Origin: Flavobacterium sasangense DSM 21067
GTDB lineage: Bacteria > Bacteroidota > Bacteroidia > Flavobacteriales > Flavobacteriaceae
Direction of reading: 5' to 3'
Assembly (NCBI RefSeq): GCF_000686885.1
Contig: NZ_JMLU01000007.1
Coordinates: 62,001 to 126,000 of the forward strand
DNA: 64,000 nt
Shown here: piece after piece, positions 9,161 through 16,994 of the stretch
Layout: the number at the start of each line of letters is the position of its first letter
How positions within the stretch are numbered: the stretch's first letter is position 1
Position numbers and translations under genes: made by a program
The notes under the pieces: generated by a model
Databases searched by the model: none
Told to the model about the DNA's origin: nothing
What the model saw: the letters and a program-made list of their open reading frames with translations, nothing else

Positions 9161-9520
9161 ATGGGAACTATTAAATTACAAAATATTAGAACTTTTTCTT
9201 ACCACGGTTGTTTAATTGAGGAAGGAAAAATAGGCTCTGATTACCGAGTAGATTTAGAAATTAAAACCGATTTACGTAAATCGTCTCAAACTGATGAATT
9301 GTCTGATACCGTTGATTATGTACATTTAAACAAAATTGTGGTGGAAGAAATGGCGATTCGCTCTAAATTATTAGAACATGTTGCCCAACGCATTATCACG
9401 AGATGTTTTGCGGAAATTCCGTCGATTTCTCGAATAAAATTAGCGGTTTCTAAATTGAATCCTCCTATTGGTGGTGATGTAGAAGCAGTTACAATAGAAA
9501 TGGAAGAGTTTAGAAATTAA
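9161..9520 (+). CDS. folB: Dihydroneopterin aldolase
   Basis: A 119-residue protein of the FolB/FolX tunnelling fold. It converts 7,8-dihydroneopterin to 6-hydroxymethyl-dihydropterin and glycolaldehyde in folate synthesis. Visible hallmarks are the early SYHGCLIEEGKIG stretch (the conserved Tyr-His-Gly and Glu of the pterin pocket), DTVDYVHL, the LLEHVAQRI helix, and a C-terminal Lys-x-Asn-Pro-Pro (SKLNPPIGG). Length is normal. It is monocistronic, and no other folate genes lie in the window. Confidence 0.95.
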   Translation: MGTIKLQNIRTFSYHGCLIEEGKIGSDYRVDLEIKTDLRKSSQTDELSDTVDYVHLNKIVVEEMAIRSKLLEHVAQRIITRCFAEIPSISRIKLAVSKLNPPIGGDVEAVTIEMEEFRN

Positions 9521-9537
9521 CTCTTCCATTTGTTTTT
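9501..9537 (+). terminator. Terminator overlapping the end of folB
   Basis: Stem tggaagagtt / aactcttcca with an 8-base loop containing the folB stop codon, followed by a T-rich stretch (tttgttttt). The T tract is interrupted once, so this is a moderate call. Confidence 0.55.
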
Positions 9538-11455
9538 AGTCTATTTTGTAAACTCTTTTCTTGTATAAATTGCTCGATGCCACAATATGAGCAAGTGCGT
9601 CTTTAGCAAATTCTTCATTCAAAGCAACTGGAATTAATTCGGTGTCACTTTTTACTTTGAACTGCAATGGTTTTGCATTTGGATTTAAGATAACAATATC
9701 ATCTTCTACCCTAAAAGCGTAAGTTTCATGGAATAACATAATGGTTCTTCCTTTTGTTCCTTTTAGTAGTTTTAATAAATTTCTACCTGGCATTGGTGTT
9801 TTAGTAGTGATACCTGATAAGGCTAAAACAGTTGATGGAATATCCATTTGACTTGCTAAATTATCATAGGTAATTCCCTTTTCAACATTTGGCGCAATAA
9901 TTAAAGCTGGAATATGAAATTTATTTACAGGGACTAAATTTTTACCATACGTTCTAGTGTTATGATCTGCAATAACAACAAAGATTGTGTTCTTAAAATA
10001 GGCTTCTTTTTTGGCTAATTCGAAAAATTTTCCAATTGAAAAATCGGCATATTTCATCGCATTATGAACTGTATTTTTAGGTTGTTCGTAAAGTTGAATT
10101 CTACCATCAGGAAATTCAAATGGTTCGTGATTTGAAGTAGAAAACATCAAAGAAAAAAAAGGTTTGTTTCCAAGATTTTTATAATATTCATTAGCTTTCA
10201 CTGCTAAATCTTCATCTGAATAACCCCAAGTTCCTTTCATAGCGTATTTTTTTCCATCTTTATCGAAATCTGTTTCATCGATAATGTTTTTAAATCCGTT
10301 TCCATTGAAAAAAGAAGCCATATTATCAAAATTTGCCATTCCACCATAAATGAAACTCGTATCGTAATTTTGACGACCAAAAGCATCTGCTAGTGTAAAA
10401 AATCCTTGTTGTGAACCACCTAATTTCACAATACTTTCTGATGGATTAGGTAAAAATCCAGCGGTTACTTGCTCAATCCCTCTTACACTTCGAGTTCCGG
10501 TACAATATAAATTGGTAAATAATAACCCTTCTTTTGCTAATTTATCTAATTCAGGTGTTAAAGGTAAACCGTTTAAACATCCCACATATTCAGCTCCTAG
10601 ACTTTCTTGTAAAAAGATTACCACGTTGTATTTTGGTTGTGGAGCATCTGGTTTTTGAAGGTGTAAAAAAGGAACTTCACCTGGAATAAATTCGGTAACA
10701 TCCATGTATTTTTTTACACGCGTATAAGCTTCCAATTCGTCCATTTTACCGTATTTCTTAACATCACCTTCATTCTTCATCGAATAAGCTGCAAATGCAA
10801 CCGTGTAAAGCGAATTTAATCCTAATGAATTCGTCATTTGATCGGAACAAAAGATGGCATTACTAGCATTTATAGGACGTTTAGAAGTTAAACTTCCACG
10901 AGCACCCCAAAACAAGAAAAAAGCAACAACTAAGAACAAAAGTAATTTGGTTTTATAGTTACTTTCTTGAGGATAAAATATTTTTTTACCGTGTTTAAAA
11001 GCAAAAAACAAAGCAATTCCAAGTAAAATAGTAGTGATGATTAAAGAAGGTAAATAACTTTTTAATAGTGTTCCTACTACTTCTTTAGGATAAATAAGAT
11101 AATCTAAAAACAAGCGATTTGGACGCGTATCGTATTGATTGATAAAATCTAATGTTGATAATTCCATCAACAGAAACAAAAACAAAAAGAAGATAAAGTA
11201 AATATTAAAGAACTTTTTGAAGTGTTTTAAAACCGAATCGGGAAGTAATGAAATTAAAACCGTTGGTAAAAATGCGATGTAACACATTAAAATTAAATCG
11301 AAACGAAGACCAATTAGAAACAATTGTCCATAGTTAGGATTCTCCACAACACGTTCTTTGAACACAAAAAACAAAAGAATTCTACTAATAGTGGTTATAG
11401 ATAAACCGATTAAGAAAAAACTAAATATGGGTTTTAAGTAACGTAAATTCTTCAT
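9536..11455 (-). CDS. LtaS-like membrane sulfatase-fold enzyme (phosphoglycerol transferase family)
   Basis: A 639-residue protein with about five N-terminal membrane helices (residues 8-195) and an extracytoplasmic alkaline-phosphatase/sulfatase-fold domain from about 275. The domain carries the metal/nucleophile region (VVIFLQESLGAEY, then YCTGTRSVRG with the candidate Thr nucleophile) and the late metal-binding VIADHNTRTYG. This layout is that of LTA synthase and of the Gram-negative phosphoglycerol or phosphoethanolamine transferases (OpgB, EptA). Lipoteichoic acid is not expected here, so modification of a periplasmic glycan or lipid headgroup is the inferred role. It is monocistronic with its own -7 box. 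Confidence 0.82.
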   Translation of the reverse strand: MKNLRYLKPIFSFFLIGLSITTISRILLFFVFKERVVENPNYGQLFLIGLRFDLILMCYIAFLPTVLISLLPDSVLKHFKKFFNIYFIFFLFLFLLMELSTLDFINQYDTRPNRLFLDYLIYPKEVVGTLLKSYLPSLIITTILLGIALFFAFKHGKKIFYPQESNYKTKLLLFLVVAFFLFWGARGSLTSKRPINASNAIFCSDQMTNSLGLNSLYTVAFAAYSMKNEGDVKKYGKMDELEAYTRVKKYMDVTEFIPGEVPFLHLQKPDAPQPKYNVVIFLQESLGAEYVGCLNGLPLTPELDKLAKEGLLFTNLYCTGTRSVRGIEQVTAGFLPNPSESIVKLGGSQQGFFTLADAFGRQNYDTSFIYGGMANFDNMASFFNGNGFKNIIDETDFDKDGKKYAMKGTWGYSDEDLAVKANEYYKNLGNKPFFSLMFSTSNHEPFEFPDGRIQLYEQPKNTVHNAMKYADFSIGKFFELAKKEAYFKNTIFVVIADHNTRTYGKNLVPVNKFHIPALIIAPNVEKGITYDNLASQMDIPSTVLALSGITTKTPMPGRNLLKLLKGTKGRTIMLFHETYAFRVEDDIVILNPNAKPLQFKVKSDTELIPVALNEEFAKDALAHIVASSNLYKKRVYKID

Positions 11456-11479
11456 AATTAATCAACTATTTGTTTTGCA

Positions 11480-11487
11480 CAAAATTA
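11480..11487 (-). promoter_or_regulatory. -7 box of the LtaS-like gene
   Basis: TAATTTTG on the minus strand, about 25 bases before the ATG. Confidence 0.5.
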
Positions 11488-11530
11488 AACTTTAAAACTA
11501 AATATTTGTACTTAATAAATGCTTAATATT

Positions 11531-11561
11531 TTTGGAAAAGAGGAAATAAAATGTAAATTTG
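11531..11561 (+). promoter_or_regulatory. Promoter of tRNA-Cys (TTTG-N19-TAAATTTG)
   Basis: TTTG at 11531-11534, exactly 19 bases, then TAAATTTG at 11554-11561: a complete match to the Bacteroidetes -33/-7 promoter. The tRNA starts 17 bases downstream of the -7 box. Confidence 0.85.
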
Positions 11562-11578
11562 CAGTCCGTTCAAATAAT

Positions 11579-11649
11579 GGCGTCGTGGCCGAGCGGCTAG
11601 GCAGCGGTCTGCAAAACCGTCTACCCCGGTTCGAATCCGGGCGATGCCT
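11579..11649 (+). tRNA. tRNA-Cys (anticodon GCA)
   Basis: A 71-base cloverleaf. Acceptor strand GGCGTCG pairs with CGATGCC (one G-U). The D arm carries GGCTAGGC and the anticodon loop is CTGCAAA with GCA. The T arm is CCCGG-TTCGAAT-CCGGG, and the discriminator base is U, as expected for tRNA-Cys. CCA is not encoded. It is followed by its own terminator and then by partial copies of its 3' end. Confidence 0.95.
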
Positions 11650-11651
11650 CT

Positions 11652-11681
11652 AAACCTTCAAGGAAACTTGGAGGTTTTTTT
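11652..11681 (+). terminator. Terminator of tRNA-Cys
   Basis: Stem aaaccttcaag / cttggaggttt (11 bp with one G-U), GAAA-type loop, then a run of seven T. Confidence 0.85.
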
Positions 11682-11720
11682 ATGTGATAATTTTTAGAAA
11701 AAATTAATTAAAAGATATAT

Positions 11721-11741
11721 CGAATCGGGGCGATGCCTCTA
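11721..11741 (+). pseudogene. tRNA-Cys 3' fragment (second copy)
   Basis: T-loop 3' half and acceptor 3' strand of tRNA-Cys, including the discriminator, with one C-to-G change. No D or anticodon arm precedes it, so it cannot fold as a tRNA. Confidence 0.75.
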
Positions 11742-11773
11742 AAGAGTTACTAGAAATAGTAGCTCTTTTTTTG
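11742..11773 (+). terminator. Second hairpin terminator after the tRNA-Cys fragment
   Basis: Stem aaagagttact / agtagctcttt (11 bp, one G-U) followed by seven T. It is placed relative to the tRNA fragment exactly as the true terminator is to the intact tRNA. Confidence 0.75.
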
Positions 11774-11874
11774 TTTTAATTTTTAAGAAAAATTAATTAA
11801 AGATATTCCGGAAGATGCATTTAAAAGCTTAAAAAAACTTAGAGACTTCTATATTGGATGATTTTTAGGAAATT

Positions 11875-12570
11875 TTATTCAGTAACTGCATTATCAGGCA
11901 ATAACTTATTCGTTATCATTTCTTTTTCCTTTGGGAAGAAACCTTGTAGAATAAAAAACAATCCAAAAATTAAAATTACAATACTTATAACTCTTTTAAT
12001 TTTGTAAATGTTTACTGGTGTTAATCGGTGTTTTAGTTGTTTTGCTAACAATATTTTAGCCACATCAAATAACAAATAAAAGAAAAGAATTGCGGCAAAA
12101 AATACAGAAATTCGAGAAGTATTCATTTCCATTTGAGGTCCGTAAGTAATGATAATCATCATCCAAAAACCTAGAACTCCAATGTTGATGAAATTCAATA
12201 AAAAACCTTTGAAAAATAAAGCGAAATAGTTCTTTTTAGGAATGTTATCGTCGTCTTGTTCTATTACTTGTTGTTTTTGGAAATTTCTTTTTAGCATTAT
12301 AAACGAAATCAATCCGTAAGCCAACATAATAATTCCACCAATAACAAAAAGTGTCGGATTATCTTTTAGTTGTTCTAAAAGTTGATTTGTACTTAAATAC
12401 GCAATTAAAATAAAGATAATATCACCAAAAACAATTCCTAAATCAAAAACAAAAGCTGCTCTAAACCCTTTGGTAATACTGGTTTCAAGTAATACAAAAA
12501 AACCAGGACCAATTGAAAAAGCTAACAAAAGTCCCCAAGGAATTGCGGTAAGTATATCGTGTAAATGCAA
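11875..12570 (-). CDS. LysE/RhtB-family amino-acid exporter
   Basis: A 231-residue membrane protein with six predicted helices. The N-terminal motif WGLLLAFSIGPGFFVLLETSITKGFRAA is the family signature (GPG...F......G...G). LysE/RhtB proteins export amino acids or derivatives by proton antiport; the substrate cannot be read from sequence. There is a cytoplasmic loop with a run of Asp residues near position 110. The short C-terminal tail is charged. The gene follows, on the same strand, the GIN-domain gene across a repeat-containing 110-base gap, so co-transcription is possible but uncertain. Confidence 0.85.
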   Translation of the reverse strand: MHLHDILTAIPWGLLLAFSIGPGFFVLLETSITKGFRAAFVFDLGIVFGDIIFILIAYLSTNQLLEQLKDNPTLFVIGGIIMLAYGLISFIMLKRNFQKQQVIEQDDDNIPKKNYFALFFKGFLLNFINIGVLGFWMMIIITYGPQMEMNTSRISVFFAAILFFYLLFDVAKILLAKQLKHRLTPVNIYKIKRVISIVILIFGLFFILQGFFPKEKEMITNKLLPDNAVTE

Positions 12571-12581
12571 ATTTTAGTCTC

Positions 12582-12676
12582 AGTCTTGGTTCTCAGTCGC
12601 AGTTTTGCAAACTAAAAAATTGTTAATAGTACGAAATTACAAAAAAAACTGAAAACTGTGACTGAAAACCGTGACT
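12582..12676. repeat. Intergenic inverted repeat built on AGTCTCAGT / ACTGAAAAC units
   Basis: Arm 12582-12606 and arm 12652-12676 are inverted copies, 21 of 25 bases matching, around a 45-base AT-rich loop. Inside the arms the motif repeats in tandem (actgaaaactgtg then actgaaaaccgtg; ctcagtcttggtt then ctcagtcgcagt). It lies between the LysE-type gene and the GIN gene. It could fold in RNA as an imperfect hairpin, but there is no T tract. Confidence 0.7.
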
Positions 12677-12680
12677 AACT

Positions 12681-13349
12681 TTACTTCGCTTGTTCAATAG
12701 TTCCTCCAGCGATTTTCTTTTCGTTAATTTGTTTTGGTTTCCCATAAATAGTGATTTCACCACCTGCTCTTGTTTTAGCATCCACAAAATCAGTTGCATA
12801 TACATTTGCCATTCCACCAGCATTTACAGTTACAACAGTTTGTTGAGTTTTACAATCTTGACCATCATATTTTCCACCTGAATTCGATACAATATCTTGG
12901 TTTTTAACTGTTCCTTTTGTAGTTACAATACTTCCTTGCGAAACACGAACTTGTAATCTATCGGCTTGTAAATTAGTAAGTTTAATTTCAGAACCTTCTT
13001 TACAAATGATATCAAAATTAATGGCAGAAATTTCATCTTTGGATGCAATTCTACTTCCTTCATTAGCTTCTACAGCATCAATTTTTTTATAATAAACTGT
13101 TGCTGAAACGTCATCACCACTTAACATTTTTGTTAAAGGCATTCTGATTTTTAATTCGCCATTTTTGTTTACCAATTCTACTTCTTGCGAATTAGCGCCT
13201 TTTAAAACAACTTTATTTTCAGATGAAGCCACTAAGTTGACATCAATTTTATCAAATGCGGTTACTTTAGTAAAATCACCAACGTTTTTTTCGGTTTGTG
13301 CAAAAGCTATTGAACTAATTAATAGTAAACTATAAACTATTTTTTTCAT
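12681..13349 (-). CDS. Secreted GIN-domain (DUF2807) protein
   Basis: A 222-residue protein with signal peptide (MKKIVYSLLLISSIAFAQ) and a right-handed beta-helix-like head GIN domain (DUF2807). Short repeating strands with Gly/Asn/Asp turns are visible (e.g. FDKIDVNLVASSENKVVLKG early and TRAGGEITIYGKP at the end). Such proteins are abundant in Bacteroidetes envelopes; molecular function is unknown. No lipobox is seen, so it is probably periplasmic or outer-membrane associated. It sits 32 bases downstream of rnr on the same strand, making read-through from rnr plausible. Confidence 0.82.
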   Translation of the reverse strand: MKKIVYSLLLISSIAFAQTEKNVGDFTKVTAFDKIDVNLVASSENKVVLKGANSQEVELVNKNGELKIRMPLTKMLSGDDVSATVYYKKIDAVEANEGSRIASKDEISAINFDIICKEGSEIKLTNLQADRLQVRVSQGSIVTTKGTVKNQDIVSNSGGKYDGQDCKTQQTVVTVNAGGMANVYATDFVDAKTRAGGEITIYGKPKQINEKKIAGGTIEQAK

Positions 13350-13381
13350 TTTAATATTTTTAAATTCTTATAAAAAAATAA

Positions 13382-15559
13382 TTACTCTCTCTTTCTCAAA
13401 TAATGAAAATCCAATTGTTTTTTCACTAAATCGGCATTTTTTACTTTAACGTAAACTTCGTCACCTAATTGTAAAATATTTTTAGAAACTTCACCTACTA
13501 AAGCATATTGTTTGTCATCAAAGGTGTAATAATCATCTTTTATTTCACGAATACGAACCATTCCTTCGCATTTATTTTCGATGATTTCTACATAAATTCC
13601 CCATTCGGTTACACCAGAAATTACACCTAAAAACTCTTGATCTTTGTGATCTTGCATGTATTTTACTTGCATGTATTTCACAGAATCTCGTTCGGCTTGA
13701 GCGGCTAAAGCTTCCATTTGAGAAGAATGTTGACATTTTTCTTCGTATTCTTCTTCACTTACACTTTTTCCACCATCTATGTAATGTTGTAACAAACGAT
13801 GTGCCATAACATCAGGATAACGACGAATTGGCGAGGTAAAATGACTGTAATAATCAAATGCTAATCCGTAGTGACCAATATTTTCAGTCGAATAAGCAGC
13901 TTTACTCATACTTCGAATCGTAAGTGTATCAACCAAATTTTGTTCTTTTTTACCAACAACTTCCGAAAGTAAATTATTCAACGAACTTGAAATATCTTTT
14001 TTCGATTTGAAATTTATCGAATAACCAAACTTAGCAATCACAGTTTGAAGATTGATTAATTTATCTTCATTAGGTTCATCGTGAATTCTGTAAATAAAGG
14101 TTTTCTTTTGTTTACCAATGAATTCCGCTACTTTTCTATTCGCTAACAACATGAATTCTTCAATCAAATGATTCGCATCTTTACTTTGTTTGAAGTACAC
14201 TCCGATTGGTTCAGCCTCTTCATTTAAATTGAATTTTACTTCTACTTTATCAAACGAAATTGCGCCAGCTGCCATTCTTTTTCTTCGAAGAATTTTAGCT
14301 AATTCATCCATTTTTAAAGTAGCTTCAACAATTGGTTTTGGAACAATATATTCACTTCCAGTTAATGAAATCTCAGCTGGAATAACATCTGATTTTGTTT
14401 CGATGATACTCTGAGCTTCTTCATAAGCAAAACGTTGATCTGAATACGTTACTGTTCTTCCAAACCATGCATCTAACACTTCTGCTTTATTATTCAGTTG
14501 AAAAACCGCTGAAAACGTATATTTCTCTTCATGTGGTCGAAGCGAACAAGCAAAGTTAGATAACACTTCTGGTAACATTGGAACCACTCTATCTACCAAA
14601 TACACAGAAGTTGCTCTTTTATACGCTTCATCATCTAAAATAGTTCCTTCTTGAAGATAATGTGAAACATCGGCAATATGAACTCCAATTTCGTAATTTC
14701 CATTTTCTAAAACTTGAAACGATAACGCATCATCAAAATCTTTTGCATCTTTCGGGTCAATCGTAAACGTTAAAACATCACGCATATCGCGACGTTTTTT
14801 AATTTCTTCTTCGGTTATTGAAGTATCAATTTTATTCGCATAAGCTTCAACTTCTATTGGAAAATCATACGGTAAACCGTATTCCGCTAAAATTGCATGA
14901 ATTTCAGTGTTGTGTTCACCTGGTTTTCCTAATACTTTTATCACAGAACCAAAAGGAGAATCGGCTTTTTTTGGCCAATCTTCTAAAGTTACTAAAACGA
15001 CATCACCATGTTCTGCATCACCAATTTTATTTTTTGGAATGAAAATATCGGTATACATTTTAGCATTGGCAGTGGTTACGAAAGCAAAGTTTTTTTGAAT
15101 ATCGATAACCCCAACAAATTCTGATTTTTTACGTTCTAAAATTTCTAAAACTTCAGCTTCTGGTTTTCGTGAACTTCTTCTATTGTAAATATAAGCTTTC
15201 ACTTTATCGCCATCTAAAGCATGATTCAAGTTAATAAACGGAACAAAAACATCATCTTCTAATTCATCACAAACAAAATATCCTGTTTTACGAGAGGTCA
15301 TATCAATAACTCCTTCGTAATATTCGGCTTTGGAAATAATTTGATATTTTCCAATTTCCGTTTCGTGAATTTTATCTTGTGCTTTAAGTATTTTTAAATC
15401 TCTAATTATTTCATTTCGGCTTTTGGTATCGCTTAACTCTAAAACAGCAGCTATTTGCTTGTAATTAAAAGATTTAGAAGGTTCTCTTGAAAGTATTTTA
15501 AATATTTGTGCAGTAAAATCTTTTGGTTTATTTCCTAATTTTTTTGGTTTCTTACTCAT
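13382..15559 (-). CDS. rnr: Ribonuclease R
   Basis: A 725-residue 3'-5' exoribonuclease of the RNB family that degrades structured RNA. Order of domains: N-terminal helix-turn-helix-like region (residues 8-70), two cold-shock OB domains (about 75-225), RNB catalytic domain (about 245-590) and C-terminal S1 domain (about 635-722). The catalytic Asp cluster reads FTIDPKDAKDFDDALS, and the HYGLAFDYYSHFTSPIRRYPD stretch with the conserved SPIRRYPD is intact. Length is typical for Bacteroidetes RNase R. Confidence 0.97.
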   Translation of the reverse strand: MSKKPKKLGNKPKDFTAQIFKILSREPSKSFNYKQIAAVLELSDTKSRNEIIRDLKILKAQDKIHETEIGKYQIISKAEYYEGVIDMTSRKTGYFVCDELEDDVFVPFINLNHALDGDKVKAYIYNRRSSRKPEAEVLEILERKKSEFVGVIDIQKNFAFVTTANAKMYTDIFIPKNKIGDAEHGDVVLVTLEDWPKKADSPFGSVIKVLGKPGEHNTEIHAILAEYGLPYDFPIEVEAYANKIDTSITEEEIKKRRDMRDVLTFTIDPKDAKDFDDALSFQVLENGNYEIGVHIADVSHYLQEGTILDDEAYKRATSVYLVDRVVPMLPEVLSNFACSLRPHEEKYTFSAVFQLNNKAEVLDAWFGRTVTYSDQRFAYEEAQSIIETKSDVIPAEISLTGSEYIVPKPIVEATLKMDELAKILRRKRMAAGAISFDKVEVKFNLNEEAEPIGVYFKQSKDANHLIEEFMLLANRKVAEFIGKQKKTFIYRIHDEPNEDKLINLQTVIAKFGYSINFKSKKDISSSLNNLLSEVVGKKEQNLVDTLTIRSMSKAAYSTENIGHYGLAFDYYSHFTSPIRRYPDVMAHRLLQHYIDGGKSVSEEEYEEKCQHSSQMEALAAQAERDSVKYMQVKYMQDHKDQEFLGVISGVTEWGIYVEIIENKCEGMVRIREIKDDYYTFDDKQYALVGEVSKNILQLGDEVYVKVKNADLVKKQLDFHYLRKRE

Positions 15560-15675
15560 TGTATCATTTTCAATTATTGGTTAAAGTTACAAAATACAAC
15601 GATGTAAAACGAAAATGTATTTCAGTTTTAATATAAAAATAACTTATCGTAACTTTATAGAGTAAATTAATTCAG

Positions 15676-15915
15676 ATGGAAAATTTTGTAACCGTTGCTG
15701 TTTTTAACTACCAACACGAAACTTTAATTATTAAAAATTTATTAGAACAAGAAGGTATTGCTTATTTTTTTGAAAACGAAACCATCGTTGGAATCGATCC
15801 TTTTGCCACAATAGCTTACGGCGGTATCAAATTAAAAGTACATCCAAACGATGAAGCAACCGTAAAAGAAATTCTTAAAAAACTAAACGAAGACGATCAT
15901 TTAAAAATTGTTTAA
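15676..15915 (+). CDS. DUF2007-type small protein
   Basis: A 79-residue soluble protein. It begins with FVTVAVFNYQHETLIIKNLLEQEGI, the alpha/beta pattern of DUF2007 (a PII-like small ferredoxin-type fold, sometimes called putative signal-transducing protein). It ends with the usual 'GGIKLKVHPNDEATVKEIL' helix. Function is unknown. It is divergent from rnr and followed by a 620-base non-coding region. Confidence 0.8.
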   Translation: MENFVTVAVFNYQHETLIIKNLLEQEGIAYFFENETIVGIDPFATIAYGGIKLKVHPNDEATVKEILKKLNEDDHLKIV

Positions 15916-16506
15916 TTTTTTAAAAGCTGAAAGTTTTCAACATATATTAAAAACAACAAAAAATATTTTTAATTAAATTTAAATTTATAATGGTTATTAT
16001 AGTGTGTTAATATGTGGAATAAGTTTTTTTACAGAAGTAGTTTTTAAAAGTTATTGTTACTTATACAACGTAATTAACAATTTAAAAAATTAGTAAAGAA
16101 CTGAAAATAAGACCTTCTAAATTCTTTATTTTATAGTTATCAACAGTTGTTAAAATTTGATTTTATATTTGTTTTGTAAATAACTTCAATTGTTGATTTC
16201 TGTTGAAAACTAATTTTTTTCTATTGATAACTTTTCTAAAAATTCATGAAACTAAATTAGGATTTTTAATTCCAGTTTTGGATTACAATTTTTTAATTAA
16301 CATCCAAAAAAAACTTCTTATTTTCTATTCAAAGTTGTTAACAATTATTGTTAAATTAAGGTTAACTGATTATCAACGATTTACGTAAAGAAGTTAACAA
16401 TATGTAATTTTTGGTTTACTTTATTACATAATTCATTGGTTTTAAAGTATTTGGTTAAAAAAATATCAAAATACAAATCATATTATTATTACTCCTTTAT
16501 CTTTAG
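15916..16506. other. Long AT-rich non-coding region with DnaA-box-like and GTTAAC motifs (candidate origin)
   Basis: No credible gene in about 590 bases. Motifs one or two bases from the DnaA box TTATCCACA occur on both strands: TTTTCAACA (15934-15942), TTATCAACA (16137-16145), reverse copies TGTTGATTT (16191-16199) and TGTTGAAAA (16201-16209), and TTATCAACG (16370-16378). GTTAAC occurs three times in 62 bases (16337, 16361, 16393). Genes immediately to the left (rnr back to the LtaS-like gene) run mostly minus, those to the right mostly plus. This fits a replication origin or a regulatory region; dnaA is not in the window. Confidence 0.35.
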
Positions 16507-16514
16507 TAATTTTG
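16507..16514 (+). promoter_or_regulatory. -7 box of rpiB
   Basis: TAATTTTG, 24 bases before the chosen rpiB ATG. Its position rules out the earlier in-frame start at 16512. Confidence 0.6.
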
Positions 16515-16538
16515 CATATACAAAACACACAACAACTT

Positions 16539-16970
16539 ATGAAAATTTCAATTGGAAATGACCACGCTGGTCCAGATTACAAAAAGGCTATTGTTCAATT
16601 TTTAGAAGAAAATGGACATACCGTTTTCAATCACGGAACTGATACTTTTGATAGTGTAGATTATCCTGATTTCGGTCACCCAGTAGCTTACGATGTAGAA
16701 AGTAAAAAAGCCGATTTAGGAATCGTAATTTGTGGCTCTGGAAACGGAATAGCTATGACTGCTAACAAACATCAAGATATTCGTTGCGCACTTTGTTGGA
16801 CAAAAGAAATTGCTGCTTTAGCACGCCAACATAACGATGCTAATGTTATTAGTATTCCAGCTCGTTATACTTCTATTCAACAAGCTATTGAAATGGTAGA
16901 CACATTTTTAAATACCCCATTTGAAGGTGGAAGACACGGAAATCGTGTAAAAAAAATCGCTTGTAAATAA
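16539..16970 (+). CDS. rpiB: Ribose-5-phosphate isomerase B
   Basis: A 143-residue RpiB/LacAB-family isomerase interconverting ribose 5-phosphate and ribulose 5-phosphate in the non-oxidative pentose phosphate pathway. Visible motifs: IGNDHAGPDYK at the start (sugar-phosphate binding), DYPDFGHPVA, the active-site Cys in VICGSGNGIAMTANK, and CALCWTKEIAALARQHNDANV with the conserved His. ATG at 16539 was chosen because it lies downstream of the -7 box and starts exactly at the family's N-terminus. It is followed 24 bases later by nnrD, probably the same transcript. Confidence 0.95.
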   Translation: MKISIGNDHAGPDYKKAIVQFLEENGHTVFNHGTDTFDSVDYPDFGHPVAYDVESKKADLGIVICGSGNGIAMTANKHQDIRCALCWTKEIAALARQHNDANVISIPARYTSIQQAIEMVDTFLNTPFEGGRHGNRVKKIACK

Positions 16971-16994
16971 TCAATAACCTTAAAATCAATTCAA

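Larger units (their letters stand above)
11631..11878 (+). repeat. Three decaying tandem units of tRNA-Cys 3' end + terminator + spacer
   Basis: The T-arm/acceptor end of the tRNA (11631-11654) recurs at 11721-11744 with 23 of 24 bases identical, exactly 90 bases downstream. It recurs more weakly at 11808-11826 (15 of 19). Each of the first two copies is followed by its own hairpin terminator and then by a matching AT-rich spacer (11689-11720 and 11779-11807, both reading aatttttA(A)GAAAAA...TTAATTAAA). The third unit ends with gatttttaggaaatttta. The hairpin sequences differ between units although position and form are kept. This accounts for the 225 bases between the tRNA and the LysE-type gene. 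Confidence 0.85.

Noticed and set aside
11701..11773. A second tRNA gene suggested by the T-arm/acceptor copy
   Set aside because: No D arm, anticodon arm or 5' acceptor strand precedes it; only the 3' end is present.
11579..12570. Integrated island at the tRNA-Cys 3' end
   Set aside because: No integrase or recombinase and no foreign-looking cargo between the tail copies, which are only about 90 bases apart.
16203..16388. A 61-codon open frame inside the AT-rich region before rpiB
   Set aside because: Composition is that of random AT-rich DNA (Leu/Ile/Phe/Lys only), no ribosome-binding context, and it overlaps the DnaA-box-like motifs.
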